A stretch of DNA of 64,000 nt, taken from NCBI GenBank assembly GCA_019426215.1, contig CM033396.1, positions 22,769,101 to 22,833,100 of the forward strand. Reading direction: 5' to 3'. Positions 22,519 to 33,353 of the stretch are shown piece after piece (the stretch's first letter is position 1; every line of letters starts with the position of its first letter). Source of the stretch: Buddleja alternifolia. Taxonomy: Eukaryota > Streptophyta > Magnoliopsida > Lamiales > Scrophulariaceae. Position numbers and translations under genes: made by a program. A model generated the notes under the pieces. The model ran no database searches, was not told the origin of the DNA, and saw nothing but the letters and a program-made list of their open reading frames with translations.

Positions 22519-25500
22519 GCACCAAAGAAATCCTCGTCTACTTATGCTGAAGCTACCATCAAGGTTACTGAAGGCCTTGTTGTCGACTGGAAATTTTTGT
22601 ATGAGCAACCTCAGATCAATCTAACAGATATGATGGATATGGTCGTCAAAGCTGGGCTCAAGTCATTCTTGACTCAATACTCGTATCTGTTTCCAACTGA
22701 AGTGGATATCTTCTGGAGGACTGCCAAACCTTCAGAGGACAAGAAGTCTATCTCTTGTGTAATTCCTCTATCCTCGAAGGAGCCTCCCAAGGAATTCACT
22801 CTGACTGCTGCCTCCATTGCCAAGAACTTCAAACTCCCAAATGAGGGTGAGGCACTGGATTCTATTACTTTAAAACAGATCAAGGAAGCATGGACAACCA
22901 TGAGTGCGTACGACGATGTACCCTACACTCAAAATTTCGAAAAGAAAGACCTGGTGTCCAAATACCGGCTATTGGCTGATTTCTGCAGCAAGATCATAGA
23001 ATGTCGAGTGGGAACCTTTGACAAGGTGAACCCAATACAATTCCAGATGATGACTGCCATACTCTTGAACATCAAAATCAACTGGAGTGAGTACGTTTTT
23101 GGAAGATTTCAGGACTGTTTAAGCGGCTCGAATAAACCGTATGGGCTTGTCCTGAGTGACCTTTTATACAAATCACAGTGTGTGTATTCTTCTGGTCTTC
23201 CGTTGAATAAGACCAAGTTGCTGGGAAAAAGGATTTTGAACAATCTCTTCAATCCTCCCAAAATTGGTGGTGCTGCCAAACCACTATCTGAGCATCTGGA
23301 AGTACGTCAAGCATCCGATAAAGAAGCGGAGCGTCCAGTGCCAGAAGAAGCTGTGAAGCGTCCGGCTGCAACCAAGAAGAGGGCTCCCAGAAAGACCAAA
23401 GTTCAATTTGTCGCCTCCGCTCAAAAGGATGATGAGGAAACCGATGAGGATGCCGAGGACAAGTTACCTCTCAAGAGGAGGAAGCTGGAAGGGATCATCA
23501 AACAAATTGACTTTGAAGAACCAGCTGCTGATCCTCCCTCTCAAACTCTCAAGCTCGTTGAAGGAGTCAATGTGAAGAAAATCTTCAAGCGTTCCAGAAC
23601 TAGCAAGCGTCGAGCTGCTCCCGTTCCTGAAGAGCCTGTTACTGATGAGCCAAGCGCTCAAGTTACTGTTGAGCCAAGCGCTCAAAGTATTGCTGTTGAG
23701 ACAAGTTCTCAGGGTAAGTTTATTTCTTCCCACAGCATCTCTCTTCCTACATCTGTAGAAGATCCTGCTCTTATAAAGGATAGCTCCTCTCTTTCAGCTA
23801 TAGTTCCAGCTGCTGCTGCTGAAGCGTCAACTGATATCCTCCTGGATGTTGACTTAACCGAAGTCGTTACTATCGCTAAAGATGTTGCCGCAGAAGTTGC
23901 TGCTGCTACAGAGGTTCAGACTTCATCTCCTGTTCAGGCTATAACAGAGGCACGCTCAGAAAGTCAGAGCGATGCTGAAGACGTTCCAGCGCCTAGACAC
24001 TTCTTCCAACTCGACCCGCTGACGACGATTGATCATTCAATCAATTATATGCCCCCAGCGCTCGAAGAAGATTTCATTCATGCAGGATACAACGAAGAGA
24101 GATATATTGCTACAGAGAATGATGTTGCTCGACTGATTGATTTTGACAGTCAAATCAAAGCCATCATACAAGACAGACAAGGAGGCCGACCTCCTAAATG
24201 TGGCATGGACTTAGCATACTATCTGGATTATGGGCACAACAAGCCAACCGGGTTCGCCCTAAGGGATTACAGCATTTGTGTGTATGAGCCTCTGCGTTCT
24301 AGCTTTCTCAATCCTTCAGAGTCAGTCTTGAACAGAGAAGGCTACACACATTTCCCTCAGACTGCTCATAGCCCTGAAAATCTTGCATCAGTCCATCCAC
24401 TTCGTCTGTGGAAGAATAAGGCTGCTCATGCCGGTGAGCGTCTCGAATCGTTGACAGACTTGCTTCAGACTGAAGCTGATGCCTATTTTGACAGCGTCTG
24501 GAATGCTAACTATCAGCCTGATAGATATCGTTTTGAAGCTATCAGAGATATTCATCTTGAAGGCATTCGCGCTATGGTGACTGCTGGCACAGACTTCTGC
24601 ATAAATGAAGTTAACTGGGTTGAAGCATATGTGGGACACAAATATACCTTCTCAGAGCTAGTCCAAGCTCCCCATCTTTTCGGCATAGGCATGCATGACA
24701 AGAAGCGTCAGTTCGCCAAGTATTGCCTCAAGCAGCGTCAACAAAGAGTCGGACCTGTTCTCAAGCTCCCAATTGTTAGACATCAAATCGAACAGTGTCT
24801 GCGTCAAGAGCTTCATAGATTTTCCACTACTCCTCTTCTGTTCAATGCTCAAGCCTCTTCCAGTGGTACATCTGGTGTATTGAGCTTGAATTTTGCCCCA
24901 AGCCACTGTGAAGAAAACTTCAATCTAATGGTGAAGATTTTGACTCCTGCCTCTCTCTTCGATAAGATCTTCACTGCTAATCTTAGATCTTGGAACGGCT
25001 CAGTAATCAGTCCATTCAAAGGATATCCACTGCTCCCTTCAATCCGCAGCGAGGTACTTGATCACTATGAGTTTGTCCTCTCCCTGCTTGAAAGGAATCA
25101 AGAGCTGGCTCAAGCACTTTATCCATATCTTGAAGAGTACTATGCTGATTGTGTACCTGCACATCGGCGTCCTACGTCTCTTCCCTCTGACTGCTTGATT
25201 GGATTTTCCAGACAATACTGTCCAGATTCACTCTTCTCCATCGCTCAAGCGCCGTCCAAAGTCTTCCCAAATCATGTGCTTGATATCATTGGTCTAATGC
25301 ACATCAGGGCTATTGATAGTACCCTTCGCACATACATCTCCGGTACTTGTATTTCCCGAACCAGACTCACTGAACTCTTGGACTCTGCATCCACTTCTTA
25401 TGCCGATCTAGCACGCTGGAACTTCCAATTCGATGACTTTCGTCAACCAGAGTCAACGCTTGAGGAAGCGCCTGATAAATCAGCTGAAGCGTTCAAGTCT

Positions 25501-25847
25501 GCAGTTACAAGTATTCCAGCGTCTGCTGAAGAACTCGTTCAAGCGTCTCCACCAGAGGATATTCCTGACGCTTCTGAACCTGTTACTGTTGATAGTGCTG
25601 AGGATCTGTCCCTTGACATTCGAGGTACTGTTTTTGATCCAGCCCATCAAGTTTCTTTTGACTCTCTCAAACACTCATCAAGGTTCAAGCTACCGGCTCC
25701 TCAAGCGGTTCCTTCAGATGAGAGTCAATCTTTTGGTCCTTTGCTCAAATCCATCTTGGAGAATATTAGCGCCCACGCTACTCAGAACGAAAAATCTCTC
25801 CATTAGATTAAAGACGATCTGGCAAAGATTGAAACTCACGTAATGAG
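22519..25847 (+). pseudogene. Cop-A third ORF, 5' part
   Basis: Corresponds to residues 2 to about 1115 of the Cop-B protein. The native ATG is lost: Cop-B has ATGGCACC, whereas here the bases before GCACC are AAAAAG. The long frame is open upstream to 22336, but that extension is not conserved. TAG at 25804-25806 replaces a Trp codon, and Ath-3 is inserted 42 bases further on. It has an N-terminal putative plant-transposon-type domain (about the first 270 residues) and basic clusters 'KRPAATKKRAPRKTK' and 'LPLKRRKLEG'. Only two Glu-Pro-Ser-Ala-Gln repeats are present (many more in Cop-B), followed by a long middle region. Confidence 0.85.
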
Positions 25848-25852
25848 CGCCC

Positions 25853-26819
25853 TGACATGCGAAATCCTAGCAAGTATACTAGGTCGTGCAAAGCAATGAA
25901 GGGGACTATTTAGCCCGGGGTGTATCGTCTCCACAGGGACAATTGGATTCAATGCTCGTAATTGCTATATTACCTATTTCTAAGCTAAATCAATTTATAA
26001 GATGATAGGTGTTTATACTATGAAGATAACTAAAATGATTATCAAGGTAATAATTCAAATTGGAAGAGGTGATTGGGTTATGATCCTACTATGTTCTATT
26101 CTATGTTCATGAACTCTCAATTATCCGGATTTTTAGAACGCTCTTGTTATGGCGAAACCCCCTAATGTATTTATTATTCAATCTCTTGAAATAACAAGCT
26201 TATACTAGTTAACAACTTCCTATATCTCTATAGTGAAGATTGAATTAACTAACATGCATTTAGGTTCGAAGGAATTCCTTGTTTACGAAGATCCTACATT
26301 CAATCGGGTCATCTTATCACAAAAAGCCACACAACGCAATCGATTCTATCTCTAGTCAATTGTTACGTTATGATGTTTGATTTTCGATCTCCCTTTATCT
26401 ATCTCCTCTCGGTCTCAAGACAAAGCATTTTATCAAACACATGGTGATCAAGCATATGCAAGCATTAAGCATAAAATCAAACATGTAACAAGAATGTAAT
26501 AAATCCGGAAATTAATCATTCATTAAACACAAAACATCACAAAGTATTCACATAACCCAACCACAAAGATGCTTAGCTCATACTTACAATAACAAATGAT
26601 TCAACAATTCTATAAGACATAGTTGATAACTAATCAAAGAGAAAGAGCTGAATTACTCCCTATTACAAAGTGTGAACCCAAGCTTTGATGATGAAATTGA
26701 TGATGATTAGAATGATGAGGATGAGGATGATGATCCTCTTCAAGCTTCCTTGGGTGGTGGCTGATATGTAAGGAGTCTATGGTGTGTTTAGGGCATATTC
26801 TAGGGTATGATCAAAAGGT
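25853..26819 (-). repeat. Ath-3 3' LTR, truncated
   Basis: Matches 30825-31781 from TGACAYGCG to GGGTATG, then changes abruptly to internal non-coding sequence (ATCAAAAGG). The promoter part of the LTR and the polypurine tract have been deleted, so the left copy cannot drive outward transcription. Confidence 0.9.
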
Positions 26820-28081
26820 CTTTTTGGCTTGTAACGTAAGGCTAGGTAATGGCTTGGACGGGAATATATGAATAAAGTGACTAAACTCAAGAAAGCATAC
26901 AACTCAATATTATCGAGCTAAACACTCACTTATCAACCGAATAAATCTTCACATCTCGCCACTTATAGCTTTTTGATTTATTTTCCCTTTGAACTCTTAA
27001 CCCCAAAAGTTGTTTCTTTTGATGCTAGGGGTGGAAAAATGATTCCCAAACCAAATAAATCACATTGAAGCTCAGTTCGTAGCCAAGTCGAGAGAGAGCT
27101 CACAATATATTTTTCGATAACTTCCAATCTCTCGACTCTTTAGCCAACTTACAACATTTCTTTTTCCTCTCTTTATTTCACATAAACTTAAGACCTCAAA
27201 ATTTCTCAAAATCATCAAGAACAAACACACCTTTTAACCCATTAATCCATGAGATTCGACACCCAAAACAAAGCGTAAACCCAAATGATATGAAGTTATA
27301 TGCTCTCTTACTTGGGAAATAGACTTTGTTTTTCTTTCTTTTAGGCTAAAGGGTGGTTGGTGTGGCTTGCGAAAGAAAATCGAATGGTGGTTTTTAGTGT
27401 GCTAAACACACTCCATTCTTATCAATACGGCTCAAAATAAGGTCTAGAGATTATGTAATATTGTGAAGGCCAATTGTAAGGTTAAAGAAAATGAAAGATG
27501 GCCTAAATCATTTCATGACTTCGCACACTCAACACACATTTCAAGGTTGACAAAATTGAACGCTCAATGCCTTAAATCCTCAACAATTCACATAAGCATG
27601 GCTAAAGAGGCTTTCACATTACGATAAATGATTTCATCTTAGATGAAATAGAGACATTCAAACGAATCATGTTCCAAGAAAAAGTATAACAAAACATGAA
27701 TTTGAAATCATTGACTATCACAGTTTTCTTTTCATCCCAAATCAAGTATGAAACTTAACAAATGAGTACAAGTTACACCATATCACCACATCACAATAAA
27801 ATTAGGACATCTACCCCACTCCCCAACTAATCTAGCACATTGTCCCCAATGAGCGGACATACATATGTCAAGTAAGGGAAAGAAAGACGTCCCTGATGGT
27901 TGAAGCTAAGTGATGTCCAAAAAGTGAAAGAGCGACAAGGCGAAAAGTCTGACAATAAAGCCTAGCCATCTGTGAAGTTAGAAAAACAAGAAGAGACAAA
28001 AAGCAGCATCAAAACAACTTAGAACACTTAAAAGAAAAGAAACAAAAAAAAAATAACGGAAATGAAAGAAAGCATGTAAAA
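26820..28081 (-). other. Ath-3 non-coding 3' region
   Basis: About 1.26 kb without a credible ORF. In reverse it resembles Ath-2 11160-12310 (shared stretches near 26840 and 27420). It contains C-rich tracts near 27820-27850, equivalent to the purine tracts of Ath-2. Confidence 0.75.
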
Positions 28082-28129
28082 CGTGGGTTGCCTCCCACGA
28101 AGCGCTTGTTTAAAGTCGGTAGCTCGACT
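28082..28129 (-). other. Double hairpin downstream of protease (Ath-3 copy)
   Basis: Minus strand: hairpin 1 (28114-28129) AGTCG, loop AGCTAC, CGACT. Hairpin 2 (28082-28099) CGTGGG, loop AGGCAA, CCCACG. AAGCGCTT lies between. The second pair of hairpin 2 is G-C here and T-A in Ath-1, a compensated change. Confidence 0.7.
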
Positions 28130-28141
28130 CCTTTTATGCTC

Positions 28142-28996
28142 TTAACCAACACCATTAGGGTCAGGGTCAGGATTCCCCTTCATGGGTGTTGTTGAGCAAG
28201 TCATCGTGCAACTACTTTCCTTGAACGATCTTTGAACTCCTCTAATAGAATCAACTTGAGAAACACCATTAATTGAAGAAGACGGTTTAAAGGCATTGAA
28301 AACATTAAAGCTTACCGTTGCTTCCCCAACCGAAAATGTGAGCCTACCACGCTTGACATCAATAATGGCTTCAGATGTAGCTAGGAAAGGTCGACCTAGG
28401 ATGATAGGCATTTCCACGTCTTCCTCCATGTCTAAGACTATGAAATCCACCGGGAAGATGAACTTATCAACTTTTACGAGGACATCCTCTATAATCCCTC
28501 TTGGATACTTTATGGATCGGTCAGCTAATTCGAGTGAAATGGTGGTGGGATTTGGCTCTCCAAATCCTAATTTCCTGAAAAGTGAGAATGGAAGTAAGTT
28601 AATGCTCGCTCCCAAATCGCATAGAACTTTAGGAAAATTGATAGAACCAATTTGACAAGGAATTGTAAAACTCCCTGGATCTTTAAGCTTAGGGGGAAGT
28701 TTATTCTGAAGTATCGCCGAACATTCCTCGGTGAGTGCAACGGTTGCATGTTCTTCAAGCTTGCGTTTGTTCGAAAGAATTTCCTTGAGAAATTTAGCAT
28801 AGCTTGGCATTTGGAGAATAGCATCTGCAAAAGGAATGTTAATGCGCAATTGTTTAAACATTTCTATAAATTTGAGAAATTGAGCATCAAGTTTCCCCCT
28901 TTTTAGTGCCAAAGGAAAAGGTGGTCGTGGCTGTACAGGTTCAGGAGCGGTGCGGGAAGCAGATTCGCCGTTTTCCAAAACAGGTGACTGTGCCAC
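28142..28996 (-). pseudogene. Ath-3 protease region
   Basis: A 284-residue frame: Pro-rich linker, 'ILQMPSYAKFLKEILSNKRK', 'LPPKLKDPGSFTIPCQIG', then the aspartic protease loop '[11 protein letters not shown]' and the second half '[13 protein letters not shown]'. It ends in a unique tail before the stop at 28142, where other elements continue into RT. It is out of frame with gag (29019-30662). The shift falls inside the CCGCGG-rich stretch at 29005-29118, and the reported start is a GTG without ATG, so this is probably a continuation of Gag-PR after a frameshift. Confidence 0.85.
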
Positions 28997-29004
28997 GGCA
29001 TTGG

Positions 29005-29118
29005 GCCGCGGTTCGGAGTTATGCCGCGGTCTTGTTCAGAAAGCTGCTTGTCCGAGATGGTGTGTCGCGGTTCAGTGCCGCGGTCCTCTTTTGAAAAATT
29101 GGACACTGGCCGCGGTTC
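29005..29118 (-). repeat. GCCGCGGTTC repeats inside Ath-3 gag
   Basis: Five near-copies: 29005-29014, 29023-29031, 29064-29073 (GTCGCGGTTC), 29077-29086 and 29109-29118. They share GCCGCGG and the flanking TTC with the 16-bp palindrome in this element's own LTR promoter. They lie in the linker between zinc knuckle and protease. Confidence 0.65.
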
Positions 29119-30662
29119 AAGTCGGATTTTTGGAGATTTTCAGCACCAACATTTTTACCACTTCTCAATGCGATGGTCTGAACCTGTTCTTTCGGGTTTT
29201 TCTCAGTGTCGCTAGGTAATGATCCCGGTGTTCTACCTGAAAGTTGACTAGCCAATTGTCCCAATTGAGTTTGTATGTTGCTCACATTAATTTCAAGGTT
29301 GTGACACCGTTCATCATTTCTCCTCATATATTCATCAGTTTTCTTTACATATTGGAGCATCAATTCTTCAAAACTCTGTTTCTTTTCCTGTGGTTGGTAA
29401 CCTCCTTGTTTGTGAAATGTGTTGGGTTGAAAACCCCTTTGGTGTTGAAATGGCGGTCTATCACCGTGTGTTTGAAACCCGGGAGGTTGCTTGACCACAT
29501 TGTTGTTGTTACTCCATGAGAAGTTCGGGTGATTTCTCCACCCCGGGTTATATTTTTCTGAAAATGGGTCGTTTTGTGTCCTATTCGAATTTTGCATATA
29601 ATTTGCATCTTCAACACATTCGGATTGATAAGATTGATTGCCATGTTGACACTCTGTAAGGTGATGATTTCCACCACAATTGTCACACAACGTTTTCACT
29701 TGGTTTACCGAGAAATTCATTGCATCCAATTTCTTGTGCAAAAGTTCTACCTGATTAGCTAGTGAAGTGGAAGTTTCCACTTCATAAACTCCACTCGCCT
29801 TCTTTGGAAGTATTACTCTCTCGGTAGGCCATTGGTAGTTGTTTTCCGACATTCTATCGATCATTTCCCAAGCCGCTTGTGGTGGTAAATTCATGAGTGA
29901 ACCACCCGCAGCTGCGTCAAGATGAGTGCGAAGGCCGGGTCCAAGGCCTTGATAGAAGATGGTCACTTGAGTCCAAATGGCAAAACCATGGTGAGGGCAT
30001 TTTCGAAGAAGTTCCTTGAATCTCTCAAGTGCTTCATAGAGTGACTCTCCCACAATTTGTCGGAAACCTTGTATCTCGACTTTAATAGCGGTTGTTTTCC
30101 CCGGTGGAAAATACTTACTCAGAAACTTCTCCACCAATTGGTCCCAAGTATGAATGGATGCCATTGGCAATGAATCAAGCCAAGCTCTTGCTTTATCCCT
30201 CAATGAGAACGGGAAGAGTCTCATTCTAATAGCATCATCAGTCACTCCATTTTGTCGAAATGTGCTCAAATAGCTAAGGAACTTGGTAATGTGAGCATGT
30301 GGTGACTCATCCGCCGTACCCCGATATTTTTCATTGGAAATGAGTTGAAGAATAGCCGGTGAGATTGTAAAATTGTTTGCTTCTACCGTGGGTAGTACGA
30401 TAACACCAGCGGCTCCGTGAACAGTGGGTTGCATATAATCACGTAAAGGACGGGGAGCTTGCTCTTGTCTTTGTGCTAATGTGGCAGCAACAGCGGCTTG
30501 AATCAAGGCTTGAATTCCCGGGTCCTCTAAATTGACGGGATTGTTCCCTTCCATTGCCTCAAATTGATTCTCGTTTTGGCTTTGTGCTCGTCTTCTTCTA
30601 TTGAAAGTGCGCTCGATCTCGGAATCAAAATCTTCAAGGTCTCTTTGAGATGTGCGGGTCAT
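29019..30662 (-). CDS. gag: Ath-3 Gag
   Basis: A 547-residue frame starting 'MTRTSQRDLEDFD', the usual Athila Gag opening. The retrotransposon Gag core lies at about residues 130-240 ('FPFSLRDKARAWLDSLP', 'KFLSKYFPPGKT'). The zinc knuckle 'CDNCGGNHHLTEC' (CX2CX3HX4C) is near residue 326. The linker has 'YNPGWRNHPNFSWSNNN', and a C-terminal Gln-rich region contains 'TALRSGKN'-like wording. The stop lies in the CCGCGG repeat zone. Gag is intact, so the element could still contribute particle protein even though it lacks RT. Confidence 0.9.
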   Translation of the reverse strand: MTRTSQRDLEDFDSEIERTFNRRRRAQSQNENQFEAMEGNNPVNLEDPGIQALIQAAVAATLAQRQEQAPRPLRDYMQPTVHGAAGVIVLPTVEANNFTISPAILQLISNEKYRGTADESPHAHITKFLSYLSTFRQNGVTDDAIRMRLFPFSLRDKARAWLDSLPMASIHTWDQLVEKFLSKYFPPGKTTAIKVEIQGFRQIVGESLYEALERFKELLRKCPHHGFAIWTQVTIFYQGLGPGLRTHLDAAAGGSLMNLPPQAAWEMIDRMSENNYQWPTERVILPKKASGVYEVETSTSLANQVELLHKKLDAMNFSVNQVKTLCDNCGGNHHLTECQHGNQSYQSECVEDANYMQNSNRTQNDPFSEKYNPGWRNHPNFSWSNNNNVVKQPPGFQTHGDRPPFQHQRGFQPNTFHKQGGYQPQEKKQSFEELMLQYVKKTDEYMRRNDERCHNLEINVSNIQTQLGQLASQLSGRTPGSLPSDTEKNPKEQVQTIALRSGKNVGAENLQKSDLNRGQCPIFQKRTAALNRDTPSRTSSFLNKTAA

Positions 30663-30800
30663 GCACTACTCAAAGAGATCAACCTAACAATAGAATCAAA
30701 AGAGCCAAATTTCAAACGTAGAAATAGCAAACCAAAATGTACAAACAGCAACTTAGTCTTCGAATAGATAAGTGAATTACAATATTAAATAACGCAATTG

Positions 30801-30818
30801 TCCCCGGCAACGGCGCCA
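30801..30818 (-). other. Ath-3 primer-binding site (tRNA-Asp type)
   Basis: Plus strand TCCCCGGCAACGGCGCCA, six bases from the LTR start TGACACGCG at 30825. The leader to gag (30663-30800) is short and shows nothing further. Confidence 0.9.
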
Positions 30819-30824
30819 AAAAAT

Positions 30825-32310
30825 TGACACGCGAAATCCTAGCAAGTATACTAGGTCGTGCAAAGTAATAAAGTGGACTGTTTAGCCCGGGGTGTATCGT
30901 CTCCACAGGGACAATTGGATTCAATGCTCGTAATTGCTATATTACCTATTTCTAAGCTAAATCAATTTATAAGATGATAGGTGTTTATACTATGAAGATA
31001 ACTAAAATGATTATCAAGGTAATAATTCAAATTGGAAGAGGTGATTGGGTTATGATCCTACTATGTTCTATTCTATGTTCATGAACTCTCAATTATCCGG
31101 ATTTTTAGAACGCTCTTGTTATGGCGAAACCCCCTAATGTATTTATTATTCAATCTCTTGAAATAACAAGCCTATACTAGTTAACAACTTCCTATATCTC
31201 TATAGTGAAGATTGAATCAACTAACATGCATTTAGGTTCGAAGGAATTCCTTGTTTACGAAGATCCTACATTCAATCGGGTCATCTTATCACAAAAAGCC
31301 ACACAACGCAATCGATTCTATCTCTAGTCAATTGTTACGTTATGATGTTTGATTTTCGATCTCCCTTTATCTATCTCCTCTCGGCCTCAAGACAAAGCAT
31401 TTTATCAAACACATGGTGATCAAGCATATGCAAGCATTAAGCATAAAATCAAACATGTAACAAGAATGTAATAAATCCGGAAATTAATCATTCATTAAAC
31501 ACAAAACATCACAAAGTATTCACATAACCCAACCACAAAGATGCTTAGCTCATACTTACAATAACAAATGATTCAACAATTCTATAAGACATAGTTGATA
31601 ACTAATCAAAGAGAAAGAGCTGAATTACTCCCTATTACAAAGTGTGAATCCAAGATTTGATGATGAAATTGATGATGATTAGAATGATGAGGATGAGGAT
31701 GATGATCCTCTTCAAGCTTCCTTGGGTGGTGGCTGATAAGTAAGGAGTTTAGGGTGTGTTTAGGGCATATTCTAGGGTATGTCTCGTCCAAATGACCTGA
31801 TGGTCTATTTATAGGCCAAGTTCACTGCCTTGAACGCCGCGGCATTGATGGTTGAACGCCGCGGTGATCAACATTCTGCCTCCGAACGCCGCGGCGTTGG
31901 TGATGAACGTCGCGGCGTTCCCCTGCTGCTCCGTACAGTTTTGGTAAAATATGCATAACTTTCTCTACCGATGTCAGATTGAGGTGATTCAAATTGCTAC
32001 GCGAAGCTAAGACAACGGTCTACAATAGTGAAGAAGAAACCTTAGTCTGATTCGGCTGGAAAATGGACGAAAATCGCGTTTCTATATGAGAATTATGTAA
32101 AATCTTTCGTCAACTATCTCATTTTGTTTCTTTCTTCAATTTCAAGCTCAATTTGGATCTCCTTTCTCGTCTTTCATGCTTAAATCAACTTTTATCCTAC
32201 AAAACAAAATATATACCAATCAAAGCATTATGAGGGATAAAAAATGATCAAAGTAACAATCAAATCATATTACAATGGGGCATAAAATACTGTAAAATAT
32301 GGACTTATCA
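30825..32310 (-). repeat. Ath-3 5' LTR
   Basis: TGACACGCG to CTTATCA, 1486 bp. The minus-strand TATA-like box is at 31804-31816 (CTATTTATAGG on plus), with four GC palindromes just upstream. A GATGAT/GAGGAT microsatellite lies at about 31660-31710. Confidence 0.93.
31804..31920 (-). promoter_or_regulatory. Ath-3 LTR promoter: TATA box plus four GAACGCCGCGGCGTTC palindromes
   Basis: Palindromes at 31832-31847, 31853-31868 (degenerate 3' half), 31884-31899 and 31905-31920 (GAACGTCGCGGCGTTC). The TATA-like box follows at 31804-31816 in the sense of transcription. Same arrangement and consensus as the Ath-2 LTR. Confidence 0.65.
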
Positions 32311-32315
32311 CGCCC

Positions 32316-33121
32316 AAATTGCTCATATGCGTAGTTCAGCTCAAGCGGCTGTTGGTGAGTGCAAGCAAGATTTTCAAGAAATGCATGATGCCACTCAAGC
32401 AACCCAACTTGCCATGAAAGAAGAGCTTGAGCAGCGCCTTGAAACCCTTGAGACCTCTATAAATGATGCTACCAGCGCCAAGCTTCTCGCTCTGCAGGAA
32501 CGCTTCGACAAGCGTCTGGATGACATCACAGATTCTATGTGTCAGATTGCTCATCAGGTCAGTTTACTCACAGATCATTTCTTAAAGTCTGATGATGGCA
32601 ATAAGGGGGAAAAGAAGAAGAAAGGAGAAAAAAGGAAAGCGTCTAGTTCAAGAGCTGAAGAGCCTCCGTCTCCTAAGCGTCAAGTGCTTACTTCTACTTC
32701 TACGCTTAGTCTTCTGTCTTGGATAACTGCTCAAAGTACATCTGGAGCGCCCAGTAGTACGCTAAGGGATCCTCCTAGAGCATTATATCCAAATCTACCA
32801 GTACCTACAAGAGCACTGCTTGAACAGTTTGACATCCCTCTTCAAAGAATGTCCATTGCAGAGCCTACAGATCCAAGAATCTTAGCTGAAGAGAGGAAGA
32901 TGACTGACTCTATACAAGCTTTTCGAATTTGCCTAAGGTATATTGGTATTGACCCAACTGACTGGGACAATCATTTTACTGCCTTCAAGAAGAGACAACA
33001 AGAAGAAAACAAACTCATAATCAACAAAGATCATGAAGCAATGATGACCTTGGAAGACAACCTGACTGAAGCTATTCAAGCTGAAATGCCCAAGCGATAC
33101 AAAGTCATACCAAGACATTAA
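32316..33121 (+). pseudogene. Cop-A third ORF, 3' part
   Basis: Resumes after the Ath-3 target duplication. It contains the coiled-coil region (heptad-like Leu/Ala spacing from 'KEELEQRLETLE' through 'ERFDKRLDDITDS') and a Lys-rich basic patch 'KGEKKKKGEKRKASSS'. A conserved C-terminal segment of about 130 residues ends at 33121. The frame is open throughout and matches the Cop-B C-terminus with few changes. Confidence 0.88.
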
Positions 33122-33353
33122 AGCTTTCTGATTTTACATTATCTATATTCTTGTCTCTTCTATCTTCACTTGTTCAGTTGTAAAAATGCCTGTAATTCTC
33201 GATATATATAAAATGCATTTTTCATCTGAAACATCTCGTTGAAGCGTAACTAACTTTAACTAACGTTATCTAATCAAGCTAACTTTTACTTTTGGCTGTC
33301 TAACTCTTGAACTATAAAAGAGTAAGTATTGCCATCATCAAAAAGGGGGAAAT
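33122..33353 (+). other. Cop-A 3' UTR and polypurine tract
   Basis: Short non-coding segment ending in AAAAAGGGGGAAAT (33340-33353) directly before the 3' LTR. Confidence 0.88.

Larger units (their letters stand above)
25853..32310 (-). mobile_element. Ath-3: RT-less Athila element inside Cop-A ORF3
   Basis: Target duplication CGCCC (25848-25852 and 32311-32315). Minus-strand order: 5' LTR (30825-32310, 1486 bp), primer site, gag, protease, double hairpin, non-coding region, truncated 3' LTR (25853-26819). RT, RNase H and integrase are absent: the frame passes from protease straight to the 3' module. The 3' LTR lacks its first roughly 530 bases (element sense) and there is no polypurine tract beside it. 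About 11 mismatches by eye in 967 bp of shared LTR, fewer per base than in Cop-A, which agrees with later insertion. Confidence 0.93.

Noticed and set aside
31660..31710. GAT/GAG microsatellite in the Ath-3 LTR as a functional element
   Set aside because: It is a simple sequence repeat present in both LTR copies, without conservation in related LTRs.
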